Source: Zhenhengia yiwuensis | GTDB taxonomy: Bacteria > Bacillota > Clostridia > Lachnospirales > Cellulosilyticaceae | Length of the DNA: 51,887 nucleotides | Direction of reading: 5' to 3' | Assembly (NCBI RefSeq): GCF_014384995.1 | Contig: NZ_JACRSY010000025.1 | Location: 1-51,887 of the forward strand | Program-made: the position numbers and the translations under genes | Part shown: one piece after another, positions 36,471-45,173 of the stretch | Position numbering within the stretch: position 1 is the stretch's first letter | How the letters are laid out: every line of letters begins with the position of its first letter | Notes under the pieces: generated by a model | What the model saw: only the letters and a program-made list of their open reading frames with translations | What the model was told of the DNA's origin: nothing | The model's database searches: none

Positions 36471-37820
36471 ATGAAGAAATTTTCAAAAGTATTAGCATTA
36501 GGATTAGCAGCTACAATGCTTGGAGGCGTATTCGTAGGCTGTTCTCAAGAACCAATTGCTCCAGCTGAGGAAAAACCAGCTGCAGAAAAGCCAGCTGAAG
36601 AAAAAACAGGTGAGGAAAAGCCAGCTGAAGAAGCAGAAAAACCTGTAACATTAAGGGTTGTATCTCAATTCGGTGGTACAGATCCAAATGCTGTAACATT
36701 TGAAAACCACATCAAGAAATTCCAAGAGGATAATCCAAATGTAACAATTGAGAATGAATCAGCTACAGCGGATGAAACATGGAAATCAAACGTTCTTACA
36801 GACTTTGCAGCTGGTAATGAACCAGATGTACTTCAATTCTTCACAGATGTTAATTCAAAAACTTTAGTTGAACAAAACAAAGTTGTTTCAATTGAAGAAA
36901 TCCGCAGTGAATATCCAGACTATGCATCAAATATTAACCCAGCCGCTATGGATTCAGCTAAATGCTATGATGGCAAACAATATGCTGTTCCAACACATGG
37001 TTATTATGAGGGAATCTTCTGTAATAAAGATTTATTCGAAGCTAACGGTATTGAACTTCCAACGGATTGGGCTAAACTTGAAGGTGCAATCACAGGATTT
37101 GCAGAAAAAGGTATTACACCTATCGCAGCTGCTTTAGGTCATATTCCTCATTATTGGATTGAGCATCTTATCTTAGCTGAAGGTGGCGTACAAGATCATA
37201 GCAACAGAGATGTTGCAGCAGTTAAAGAAACATGGGTAAATGGTTTATCATACTTTAAGAAATTTAATGATATGGGTGCATTCCCAGCAGATGCAGCAAC
37301 AACACAACATGAACTTGTTCAAGCTCAATTTATTGATAAACAAGCAGCTATGTTCGTAGATGGTAGCTGGGCTGTAGGGGCAATGACAGACCCAGATAAC
37401 ACAGTTATTCTCCCAATTCCAAGTACAGGGAATGGTAAAAATGATGGAACACAAATTATTTCTGGTTTCTCAAGTGGTTTCTATATCACAAGAAAAGCTT
37501 GGGATGATCCAGCAAAACGTGATGCAGCTGTTAAATTCGTTCAAGCTATGACTACAACAGAAGTAATTGGTGAATTAGTAACAGTAGCTGGTGGCGGTGC
37601 TCCAGCAGCTGATGTTGGTGAACTTTCAGGACTTTCTCCACTTGGAGCATGTGGCGCGGCTATGGCTGGTAAAGCATCAGCTGTAGATGGGGCTATTGAT
37701 GGTTGGTTAGCAAAACCAGCTTGGGAATACTTATTAGGTAAAGTAGCTGGTATTGCAGCAGGTAGTGAAGATCCAGCAGCTGTTGTTGATGAAGTTATTG
37801 CTCTTAATACAGCTCAATAA
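36471..37820 (+). CDS. Extracellular sugar-binding lipoprotein (ABC family 1)
   Basis: 449 residues. A lipoprotein signal ends in FVGC (Cys near residue 24), followed by a low-complexity linker of repeated EEKPA-type units to about residue 58. The mature part begins TLRVVSQFGGTDPNA and continues with the FEEDNPNVTIE-like FQEDNPNVTIE, FAAGNEPDVLQFF and a MFVDGSWAVGAM motif, all typical of family-1 solute-binding proteins. It captures a carbohydrate for an ABC importer, but no permease or ATPase gene is beside it. AAAAGGAG precedes ATG. The terminator follows directly. Confidence 0.93.
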   Translation: MKKFSKVLALGLAATMLGGVFVGCSQEPIAPAEEKPAAEKPAEEKTGEEKPAEEAEKPVTLRVVSQFGGTDPNAVTFENHIKKFQEDNPNVTIENESATADETWKSNVLTDFAAGNEPDVLQFFTDVNSKTLVEQNKVVSIEEIRSEYPDYASNINPAAMDSAKCYDGKQYAVPTHGYYEGIFCNKDLFEANGIELPTDWAKLEGAITGFAEKGITPIAAALGHIPHYWIEHLILAEGGVQDHSNRDVAAVKETWVNGLSYFKKFNDMGAFPADAATTQHELVQAQFIDKQAAMFVDGSWAVGAMTDPDNTVILPIPSTGNGKNDGTQIISGFSSGFYITRKAWDDPAKRDAAVKFVQAMTTTEVIGELVTVAGGGAPAADVGELSGLSPLGACGAAMAGKASAVDGAIDGWLAKPAWEYLLGKVAGIAAGSEDPAAVVDEVIALNTAQ

Positions 37821-37831
37821 TTGAGAATGAC

Positions 37832-37864
37832 AAAAGGTGTATACTTGGGTATACACCTTTTTTA
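37832..37864 (+). terminator. Terminator after the sugar-binding protein gene
   Basis: A 13-bp perfect stem (37832-37844 with 37849-37861) around TTGG, followed by a T-run. Confidence 0.9.
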
Positions 37865-38022
37865 TATATTTGTTATTTAATGGTGGATTGAATAAAATTA
37901 CATAATGTTTATAAAACAGCTTACACTAATAGCGTCACTATTTATCAGCTTTATTTATCAGCCTTTATTAAACTTATTTGCTTGACCAGTATTTAAAATG
38001 AATAATACAGGGGGAACATCTT

Positions 38023-38853
38023 ATGACGACACATATCCTAGCCAATACGACTAAAGATATAAGCCTAATAGATGAAATGGATATAGGTTTAGTAAAAAAG
38101 ACGATAGATAAAATAGCAGCTTTCCAAGCTGTTGTACAACAAACTTTAAGAAGAGAACATGATTATGGGATTATTCCTGGAACAATTAAGCCCACTCTGC
38201 TTAAACCGGGTGGAGAAAAAATTTGTATGATGTTAGGAATTAATCCTGAATATGAAATGATGGATCACGTACAAGATTATGAAAAAGGTTTCTTTGCCTA
38301 CATTATTAGGTGTACCCTAAAAAAAGGAATGCGTAATGTTGCACAAGGATTAGGAAATTGTAACTCTTTTGAAAAGAAATATAGGTGGATAAATAGTGAT
38401 ATTATTCCTACAGGAACAGATCCGGAAGATGTAAGACAATTTATTGATAAATATGGACGGCTAAGATACAAAATTCCTAATCCTGATCCTTGTGATCTCA
38501 CGAATACAATTCTTAAAATTGCTAAAAAAAGAGCATTTATTGATGCTGTACTGCAAGTAGCTTCATTAAGTGAAATCTTTACACAAGATTTAGAAGAAAT
38601 GCAGGATTTTATCAATCAATCAGAAATCGTTGGTACGGAAACAATGCAGCCGAAAGAGGCTGCAGCCATAAAAATTAATTTTGGAAAATATAAGAACAGG
38701 ACGTTAAAAGAAATCTATAAAGAGGATCCAAATTATTTTGAGTGGATTGCTCTTAATAGTAAAGATGAACTTATTAAAAAAGCATGTGAAGTGATGAAAG
38801 AAGCAGCGCATCAAAAAGAAGAATTGGCACCCAAAAAAGAAGTGCAAGGATAA
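38023..38853 (+). CDS. Phage-like protein with exonuclease-X-type C-terminal module
   Basis: 276 residues. The N-terminal 195 residues (HDYGIIPGTIKPTLLKPGGEK, KKGMRNVAQGLGNCNSFEKKYRW, LTNTILKIAKKRAFIDAVLQ) look like a protein family common in phages and integrated elements, near recombination genes. The C-terminal part INFGKYKNRTLKEIYKEDPNYFEWIA is the small FGKYKGxT module found in DUF3820 proteins and at the end of exonuclease X. No other phage gene is adjacent. GGGGG precedes ATG. The end of the coding sequence forms the 5' arm of its own terminator. Likely a leftover or domesticated gene. Confidence 0.65.
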   Translation: MTTHILANTTKDISLIDEMDIGLVKKTIDKIAAFQAVVQQTLRREHDYGIIPGTIKPTLLKPGGEKICMMLGINPEYEMMDHVQDYEKGFFAYIIRCTLKKGMRNVAQGLGNCNSFEKKYRWINSDIIPTGTDPEDVRQFIDKYGRLRYKIPNPDPCDLTNTILKIAKKRAFIDAVLQVASLSEIFTQDLEEMQDFINQSEIVGTETMQPKEAAAIKINFGKYKNRTLKEIYKEDPNYFEWIALNSKDELIKKACEVMKEAAHQKEELAPKKEVQG

Positions 38854-38874
38854 AGCACCTTGCACTTCTTTTTT
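38839..38874 (+). terminator. Terminator overlapping the end of the phage-like gene
   Basis: An 11-bp stem (38839-38849 with 38858-38868) and a run of six T. The stop codon lies in the loop, so the last codons make the 5' arm. Confidence 0.88.
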
Positions 38875-38880
38875 GGTGGA

Positions 38881-39867
38881 CTAGCGGAATTCATTTTTAA
38901 GAAAAAGAGCTAGGGCAGAAGCTAAAAACTTTCTAAAGTACCTTTCAGTTGTATTACGGGATAGGACATAAGTAATACCCGTAGCAGAAACTAAACAAAT
39001 AAAAAGTCTAACCCACATAGAAGGAATAAAATAGTTTATAGCTATAGGAATACAGAGTAAATACGTATGCAAAATATAAATAGGTAGTGTGTTACGTCCT
39101 ATCTTACTAAAGAAAGTATTTTTAGCTGTCATCGTATTAGCAAGTACAAATACAAAGGAAAAACCTATGATATAGAGTAAAGCACGGCTAATAAGTCCAA
39201 GCCAAATAGGGACAGTATAGGTCTGGAAGGAGTCACTACCATATAAGAATTCCACAGGGAAAACCTTAAAATAACAAATAAATATTGCAAAGGATAGAGC
39301 GAGTAAAATAATGCCGCAAGAGAAGAATCTTGACGGTTTTTTTAATTTGAAAAATCTATCTTCACTTGTAAAATACCCAATTAAAAAGAATGGGAAAAAC
39401 ACTAAAGTACGAGATAAAGATAAGATGCCATTAAACTCACCAAATATGCCTGCTCCAAGTCCTACAATAAAACTAATAGGTACAATATATTTAATACGTA
39501 CTAGGTCTTTAAGTGAAATTTTCCATAGGAACATACTCATTAGATACCATAAAGCCCAGCCAGGGGTAATAAAGGAGAATTTATCTAAATCCCATGTAAC
39601 TATTGCAGCTATACCGTTCCAAAGGATATTAAAGAGTAGAAATGGCAAGAAGAAGGTAGTAAAAGCCGTTTGACGTGCCTTATCTACATTTTTGGAAAGG
39701 TAACCGGATACAAATACAAAGGCTGGCATGTGAAAAAGGTAAATAAATACATAGAGTACCTGAGTAATAAAATATTCATCTTTAAAAAGCTCTAGAGAAT
39801 GACCAAAGACAACCAAGAAAATAAGAAGTCCTTTTAAATTATCTAATAAATCAACGCGCTCTTTCAT
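38881..39867 (-). CDS. Acyltransferase family 3 membrane protein
   Basis: 328 residues, about ten hydrophobic spans. The start RVDLLDNLKGLLIFLVVFGHSLE carries the catalytic-type His of the family, followed by LFHMPAFVFVSGYLSK. Members move acyl groups, often acetyl, from inside the cell to surface sugars. It overlaps the SGNH hydrolase gene by four bases, and the two are clearly one unit. In many bacteria the two activities are fused in one protein, so here they probably work together on a surface polysaccharide. Confidence 0.9.
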   Translation of the reverse strand: MKERVDLLDNLKGLLIFLVVFGHSLELFKDEYFITQVLYVFIYLFHMPAFVFVSGYLSKNVDKARQTAFTTFFLPFLLFNILWNGIAAIVTWDLDKFSFITPGWALWYLMSMFLWKISLKDLVRIKYIVPISFIVGLGAGIFGEFNGILSLSRTLVFFPFFLIGYFTSEDRFFKLKKPSRFFSCGIILLALSFAIFICYFKVFPVEFLYGSDSFQTYTVPIWLGLISRALLYIIGFSFVFVLANTMTAKNTFFSKIGRNTLPIYILHTYLLCIPIAINYFIPSMWVRLFICLVSATGITYVLSRNTTERYFRKFLASALALFLKNEFR

Positions 39868-40493
39868 TCGAGACTCCTTTTAATCCATTCTTTTGCAATA
39901 AGCATATGACCTTCAGGCGTAGGATGTACACCATCTATGGTAAAGTAATGCGCATCATGCTCTGGTGTAAGCGAAGCATTAAAAATTTCTTGAAGAGGAA
40001 TATAAAGGGTGTTATATTCTGCTGCAAGTGACTTTACAATATCAATTTTAGGATTAAGATCTTCAAACCATAGAACTTGTTCTTCTTTATGAGGCAAAAG
40101 AAATGGAGACATGAGAATAATTCTAAGGTCAGGCATGCGTTCTAAACTGCTTTCAATAAGATAGCGATAATGATCTCTAAATCTTTCTTCAGAGGTCATA
40201 AGATTAAAGTCATAGCGTCTCCAAGTATCATTAATACCTGCAAGGAGAGAAAGAACTGTAGGTTCAAGTCTTAAACAATCAAATCGCCAGCGAAGTTTAA
40301 GGTCAATAGTACGATTTCCATAAATACCTTTATTCATACAACTTACTTGAAGATCAGGATATTCTTTCGTCAAGAAATGATGTATAAGATTTACATAACC
40401 CTCTCCGAGATCATTGCGATTTAGTTTATTTCGGCTGCAGTCCGTAATACTATCCCCTTGGAATAGAATGAAATCATTTTTTTGTAAAAACAT
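39864..40493 (-). CDS. SGNH/GDSL hydrolase family protein
   Basis: 209 residues. Block I is FQGDSITD with Ser15, block II has the Gly in NKGIYGNRT, block III is LLAGINDTWRR with the Asn, and block V is TIDGVHPTPEGH with the catalytic Asp and His. No signal peptide is visible, so it may act inside or close to the membrane. GGGAGGG stands before ATG. It is the first gene of the pair with the acyltransferase and is divergent from the gltX leader. Confidence 0.92.
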   Translation of the reverse strand: MFLQKNDFILFQGDSITDCSRNKLNRNDLGEGYVNLIHHFLTKEYPDLQVSCMNKGIYGNRTIDLKLRWRFDCLRLEPTVLSLLAGINDTWRRYDFNLMTSEERFRDHYRYLIESSLERMPDLRIILMSPFLLPHKEEQVLWFEDLNPKIDIVKSLAAEYNTLYIPLQEIFNASLTPEHDAHYFTIDGVHPTPEGHMLIAKEWIKRSLE

Positions 40494-40542
40494 ATGTTGT
40501 CTACCCTCCCTAAATTATGATATTTTCATTATATAATAGACC

Positions 40543-40571
40543 TTTACAATAAGAAAGATGGTCGTTATAAT
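40543..40571 (+). promoter_or_regulatory. Promoter of the gltX T-box transcript
   Basis: TTTACA (40543-40548) and TATAAT (40566-40571) with a 17-base spacer, 70 bases from the divergent SGNH start. Confidence 0.75.
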
Positions 40572-40596
40572 GAGATTATAAATAAGAAAAAGCGAT

Positions 40597-40832
40597 AAAA
40601 GAGAAGAGTATATAAGAAGGACATTCAAGAGACTTAGGGATGGTGGAAGCCTAAGATGTACCCTTATAGAAAGAAGTTCTTTTGCTACGGACTGAAAATC
40701 TCTAAATTTAGAGGAGTAAGTTTGTGGGGTTATTCCCTTAAAGATAGTAGGAGTGGACTATAGATATATAGTCAACTTAGGTGGTAACGCGGAAGATGTC
40801 TTTCGTCCTAAGAGGTTAGGATGAGGGGCTTT
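40597..40832 (+). promoter_or_regulatory. T-box leader controlling gltX
   Basis: A long stem I with the distal GGATGGTGGAAGCC area, a T-box core AGGTGGTAACGCGG (40779-40792) and a terminator (TCGTCCTAA/TTAGGATGA, about 40803-40824, then GGGGC and seven T). The core differs from the usual AGGGTGGTACCGCGG in two places. A GAA at 40669-40671 is a possible glutamate specifier codon. Position upstream of gltX supports the call. Confidence 0.88.
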
Positions 40833-40885
40833 TTTTATGTGATTTTTTAAAGTTACTATAAAGAAAACGAGAGAGGAAGAGAAAG

Positions 40886-42547
40886 ATGAGTTTAGACAGA
40901 TTAGCAGATTTAATTTTCCCAGACATTACAAAAACACCAGAAGATTATATTAATGCCTATCCAAAAAGAGAATTACAAGAAGGTGCTCGCGTAACAAGAT
41001 ACGCACCAAGTCCAACAGGATTCCAACACATCGGTGGTGTATTCGCTGCACTTGTAGCTGAAAGAACAGCAGTTCAAAGTGGTGGTGTATTCTACCTTAG
41101 AATCGAAGATACAGACCAAAAAAGAGAAGTAGAAGGTGCTATTGAAGATACAATCCGTACAATGAACAAATACGGTATGAACTTCACAGAAGGTATGACA
41201 GGTGAAGATACTTCTATCGGTAACTATGGGCCATACAAACAAAGTGAGAGAGCTGAAATCTACGAAACATTTGCTAAAGACCTTATTAAAAAAGGTTTAG
41301 CTTATCCATGTTTTGCAACACCAGAAGAACTTGAAGCACTTCGTGAACGCCAAACAGAAGCAAAAGTAACACCAGGCTACTATGGTGAATATGCAACATA
41401 TAGAAACTTATCTCCAGAAGAAGCAATTGCAAAAATTGAAGCAGGTGAAAAATACATTATCCGTCTTAAATCACCAGGCAATCCAGAAAACAGGGTAGAA
41501 TTCCATGACCTTATTAAAGGTGAAACTTCATTCCCAGAAAACAACCAAGATATCGTTATTATTAAAGGGGATGGGCTTCCAACATATCACTTTGCACATG
41601 CTATTGATGATGCACTTATGGGCACAACACACGTAACACGTGGTGAAGAATGGTTATCATCACTTCCAATTCACGTACAATTATTTGAAGTACTTGGGTT
41701 TAAACGTCCAGAATACGGTCACATCCCAACAATCATGAAAATGGATGGTGAGTCAAGACGTAAACTTTCTAAGAGAAAAGATGCTGAAAGTGCTGTAAGT
41801 TACTACGATGAAGAAGGTTATCCAACAGTATGTGTAATCGAATATCTTCTTAACATTATTAACTCTACTTATGAAGAATGGAGAGCTGAAAACCCTACAG
41901 CTGATTATCATGAATTCCCTGTATCACTTGATAAAATGAGTAAGAGTGGTGCATTATTCGATATCATCAAATTAAATGATGTAAGTAAAGACGTTATTGC
42001 AAGAATGCCAGGTGAAAAAGTATATGAACTTTACACAGCATGGGCTAAAGAGCATGACAAAGAAATGTATGATCTTGTAACTGCAAATGAAGCTATGGCT
42101 AAAGCTATCTTCAGCATTGATAAAGAAGGTCCAAAACCAAGAAAAGACTTCGCTAAATGGATGGACGTAAAAGAAAAAATCACATATTTCTTCGATAACT
42201 TCTTCTACGCTGAAACAGTAGATCAGGTAGAACTTCCAAAAGGGATGACAATTGATACTGCAAAAGAAATTATTGCGGCATACAAAGAAGCCTATAAACA
42301 CAATGAAGAAAGCCAAGAAACATGGTTTGAAACACTTAAAAACTTCGCTATTGAACTTGGATACTGTGCAAACCGTAAAGAGTACAAAGCAAATCCAGAT
42401 GCATATAAAGGTATGATTTCTGATGTAGCAGGTGCTGTAAGAGCAGCTGTAACACACAGAAGCAATACACCAGACCTTTACACTATTATGCAAATCTTAG
42501 GTGAAGAAAAAGTACAAGAACGTTTCGAAAAGTTTTTAGCACTTTAA
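40886..42547 (+). CDS. gltX: Glutamyl-tRNA synthetase
   Basis: 553 residues, longer than the roughly 480 of the common form. Class-I motifs: RYAPSPTGFQHIGGVFAALVAE (HIGH as HIGG, with the family's PSPTG) and RRKLSKRKDA for KMSKS. The extra length is in the C-terminal half, with a Lys/Glu-rich anticodon-binding region containing the AVTHRSNTPDLY block near the end. It could be discriminating or also charge tRNA-Gln; no glnS or gatCAB is in the window to decide. GAGAGGAAG precedes ATG; a T-box controls it. Confidence 0.96.
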   Translation: MSLDRLADLIFPDITKTPEDYINAYPKRELQEGARVTRYAPSPTGFQHIGGVFAALVAERTAVQSGGVFYLRIEDTDQKREVEGAIEDTIRTMNKYGMNFTEGMTGEDTSIGNYGPYKQSERAEIYETFAKDLIKKGLAYPCFATPEELEALRERQTEAKVTPGYYGEYATYRNLSPEEAIAKIEAGEKYIIRLKSPGNPENRVEFHDLIKGETSFPENNQDIVIIKGDGLPTYHFAHAIDDALMGTTHVTRGEEWLSSLPIHVQLFEVLGFKRPEYGHIPTIMKMDGESRRKLSKRKDAESAVSYYDEEGYPTVCVIEYLLNIINSTYEEWRAENPTADYHEFPVSLDKMSKSGALFDIIKLNDVSKDVIARMPGEKVYELYTAWAKEHDKEMYDLVTANEAMAKAIFSIDKEGPKPRKDFAKWMDVKEKITYFFDNFFYAETVDQVELPKGMTIDTAKEIIAAYKEAYKHNEESQETWFETLKNFAIELGYCANRKEYKANPDAYKGMISDVAGAVRAAVTHRSNTPDLYTIMQILGEEKVQERFEKFLAL

Positions 42548-42578
42548 GATAAATTTAAAATTACGAAATAGGAGGCTA

Positions 42579-42630
42579 ATCCTATCTCTTCTATACATAA
42601 GTAGGAGAGATAGGATGGCTTTCTTTTTTT
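42579..42630 (+). terminator. Terminator after gltX
   Basis: A 15-bp stem with one wobble pair (42579-42593 with 42602-42616), GGCTTTC and then a long T-run. The next 235 bases to 42865 are AT-rich with no gene visible. Confidence 0.85.
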
Positions 42631-42865
42631 ATGTAAAAGAACTTTGAAATTACATGAATTAAAAAGATATGATGCATTTGAATTTTCAATTTTTGAGTAA
42701 CCTAGAAAGCATTGGAAAGAAACTCCCTTATTTATCATGGAAGTATAGAGATACTAGGGATATAAGTAGTATAAGAATAAAAGAAATGTTTTATAGATAA
42801 AAGAGACAGGTATATGGCAGAAAAAAAGGGCTTTTTTTAGAGGAATAATTGTGGTATGCTAAAAG

Positions 42866-43150
42866 TAACAGGTAGATATCTTAGATATCAAAAATAACAA
42901 ACGAGGTGTTTGATGAGCGCGGTAGTATCTAAATAGATTAATTGAATAGGTAGCAATAGTGCAGGAAGAAGGGGATTTTATATCCTTTATTTGTGATGCG
43001 CATGTTACCACATCTATAAAGATACCATACGACCATTAAACTAAGTGACAGTCTACAGTTGACTGTTACATTAATAGTACCTTTTTATAGGTCTATATTA
43101 ATGTATATAAAACGAGTTTAAGCAGCGTACATAGGGTATGCTGCTTTTTT
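42866..43150 (+). ncRNA. Candidate structured RNA with rod-like core, unidentified
   Basis: A TGGTATGCT extended -10 (42852-42860) can start a transcript near 42866, and an intrinsic terminator (43121-43130/43136-43145, then T-run) ends it. Inside, 42925-43025 folds into one long hairpin: 925-930/43020-43025, 934-938/43012-43016, 949-955/43003-43009, 959-963/42997-43001 and 970-976/982-988, with wobble pairs kept. Two more hairpins follow (43045-43053/43061-43069; 43068-43076/43096-43104). The shape, a rod with an uneven central bulge, recalls 6S RNA, but I cannot confirm that. No ribosome site with a usable frame is seen. Confidence 0.55.
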
Positions 43151-43241
43151 GATATCAAAAATAAGATTTTCTACCGACTAAGGTCGGCATCTTTATAGAT
43201 ATGTTTTTTATAATATAAAGAGACGAGGAGCGTTAAAACAT

Positions 43242-45143
43242 ATGAATGAGCATGTATATGAAAAATTACAATATAATACGTTAAAGGAAATTGTGAAGGA
43301 GTACTGTGTTAGTAAACTTGGTAAAAGCTTAATAGAAAACCTTAATCCTAGTGGCAATAAAGGTGTTGTATGTAACAGGTTACTGGAAACTACAGAAGCA
43401 AGAGCATTACTGGACTATTCAGGTAGTGTACCGATTCAAGGGATTGTAGGTATTGATGATTTAGTAGATAAAGTAGAGAAAGATATTATCTTAGATGGTG
43501 AGCAACTAACGCATTTTGCCCTATTCCTTAGGGGTTGTAGGAAGATGAAGCAGTATATGCGAGATAAGGAAGGTTATGCACCTACACTTCAAGGTTACAG
43601 CATGAGTCTTATAGAATATCGTAATATTGAAGAAGAAATAGGCCAGTGTATTCGTAACAATAGGGTATGTGATGAAGCGAGTAAAGAGCTTAAAAAGATT
43701 AGAAAACATATTGCTATTACAGAAGGAAGAATAGAAGAGCGTCTAGATAAATTCTTGAAAAATAGTCAAAACAAACTTTATATCCAAGATTTCTTTGTAA
43801 CGAAGAGACAGGGGAGATTAACAGTGCCTATTAAAGCAGCTTATAAGAATGTAGTTCCTGGTGTCATTGTAGAAAGTACAGCTAAAACGGTCTTTATGGA
43901 GCCAAGTACAGTAGGGAAATATACAGAAGAGCTTTTAACACTTCAAGCAGATGAGGCAGTGGAAGAATATAAGATTTTAACTTATCTCACTGGACTTATT
44001 TATGAGAATCTTGAAGGACTTAAACTAAATGTTGAAGTCATGGGACAATTTGATATGGTTTTTGCAAAAGGGAAATATAGCAAAGCTATTGAAGGAAGAA
44101 GCCCTAAAGTAAATGATTATGGTTACATTAATATTGTAGAGGGAAGACATCCCTTACTACCAGGAAAAGTCGTACCTTTAAATTTCAAGATGGGAAAAGA
44201 TTTTCGTTCGCTTATTATTACAGGGCCTAATGCAGGTGGTAAGACTATTGTACTAAAAACAGTAGGACTACTTACATTAGCCATGCAGTCGGGTTTCCAT
44301 ATTCCAGTAGGAGAAGGAACTTCCTTATCTGTATTTGATAAAGTGTTTGCAGATATTGGAGATGACCAGAGCCTAGAAAACTCTTTAAGTACTTTCTCAT
44401 CTCATGTTAAGAACCTAGCAAGTATTATTCGAGAGACTAATAAGTCTACATTATTACTATTTGATGAGATAGGTAGTGGTACAGAACCAGGAGAAGGTGC
44501 TGCATTAGCTATTGCTATATTAGAAGAAGTGTATCAAAGAGGCGCTATAACAGTAGCAACCACCCATTATAATGAAATTAAAAACTTTAGTGAGCAACAC
44601 CCTGATTTTAAAAATGCAGCAATGCAGTTTAATAGTGAGACACTTGAACCCCTTTATAAACTGGTTATAGATAAAGTAGGGGAAAGTAATGCCTTATGGA
44701 TTTCAAGGAAGATGGGTATTGAAGAGGGAATACTGAAAAAAGCTGCTAAGTATATGGAAGATAAGCATTATAACTTAGACTATGTATCAAGTAATAAAGT
44801 AAGAATTGGTAAACAAGAAGTAGCTAAAGTTAAAGCCAAAGAAGTTTTATGGAGTAAAGGGGATAAAGTCTATCTTACAAATAAGGAAGACTATGCCATT
44901 GTCTACAGTGAGAAAGATAAGTACAATAATTTAACTGTTTTTTATAAAAACGAGCTTATAGAGGTTAATGAGAAGCAGGTTACCCTATCTATTAGAGCAG
45001 AAGAACTTTATCCAGCTGGTTATGATTTAGACTCTCTGTTTACTTCTTATAAAGATAGAAAACTCGAGCATGACATTGAGCGTGGCTCTAAGAAAACGCT
45101 TAAGAAGATTAGAAAGTATGGTATAGAAGAACTGTGTAAGTAG
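43242..45143 (+). CDS. MutS2-like ATPase lacking the Smr domain
   Basis: 633 residues. The core follows the MutS2 type: a lever/clamp region (about 1-300) with the VPIKAAYKNVVPGVIVESTAKT block, then the ABC ATPase with Walker A TGPNAGGKTIVLKTVGLL near 330, signature STFSSHVKNLASI, and Walker B LLLFDEIGSGTEPGEG. MutS2 proteins are usually near 780 residues and end in an Smr nuclease domain; here the chain stops after a short beta domain and a basic tail. It may act at stalled ribosomes or recombination intermediates as known for MutS2, but without the nuclease. GAGGAG precedes ATG. Confidence 0.87.
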   Translation: MNEHVYEKLQYNTLKEIVKEYCVSKLGKSLIENLNPSGNKGVVCNRLLETTEARALLDYSGSVPIQGIVGIDDLVDKVEKDIILDGEQLTHFALFLRGCRKMKQYMRDKEGYAPTLQGYSMSLIEYRNIEEEIGQCIRNNRVCDEASKELKKIRKHIAITEGRIEERLDKFLKNSQNKLYIQDFFVTKRQGRLTVPIKAAYKNVVPGVIVESTAKTVFMEPSTVGKYTEELLTLQADEAVEEYKILTYLTGLIYENLEGLKLNVEVMGQFDMVFAKGKYSKAIEGRSPKVNDYGYINIVEGRHPLLPGKVVPLNFKMGKDFRSLIITGPNAGGKTIVLKTVGLLTLAMQSGFHIPVGEGTSLSVFDKVFADIGDDQSLENSLSTFSSHVKNLASIIRETNKSTLLLFDEIGSGTEPGEGAALAIAILEEVYQRGAITVATTHYNEIKNFSEQHPDFKNAAMQFNSETLEPLYKLVIDKVGESNALWISRKMGIEEGILKKAAKYMEDKHYNLDYVSSNKVRIGKQEVAKVKAKEVLWSKGDKVYLTNKEDYAIVYSEKDKYNNLTVFYKNELIEVNEKQVTLSIRAEELYPAGYDLDSLFTSYKDRKLEHDIERGSKKTLKKIRKYGIEELCK

Positions 45144-45173
45144 TTTGCCCAGGAAATATAAGGAGGATGAAGA

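Noticed and set aside
36541..36650. Repeated AEEKPA units in the sugar-binding protein as a genomic repeat
   Set aside because: They encode a low-complexity linker behind the lipobox, common in such proteins.
41972..42493. 173-codon minus-strand frame inside gltX
   Set aside because: Very Cys/Phe/Ile-rich product typical of antisense reading of an AT-rich gene; no ribosome site.
42831..42850. A7-GGGC-T7 as a terminator
   Set aside because: The stem is only A-T pairs with a four-base loop and no upstream gene within reach; too weak.
43174..43187. CCGAC/GTCGG hairpin upstream of the MutS2-like gene
   Set aside because: Short and with a poor T-run; may be part of the leader, not listed as a terminator.
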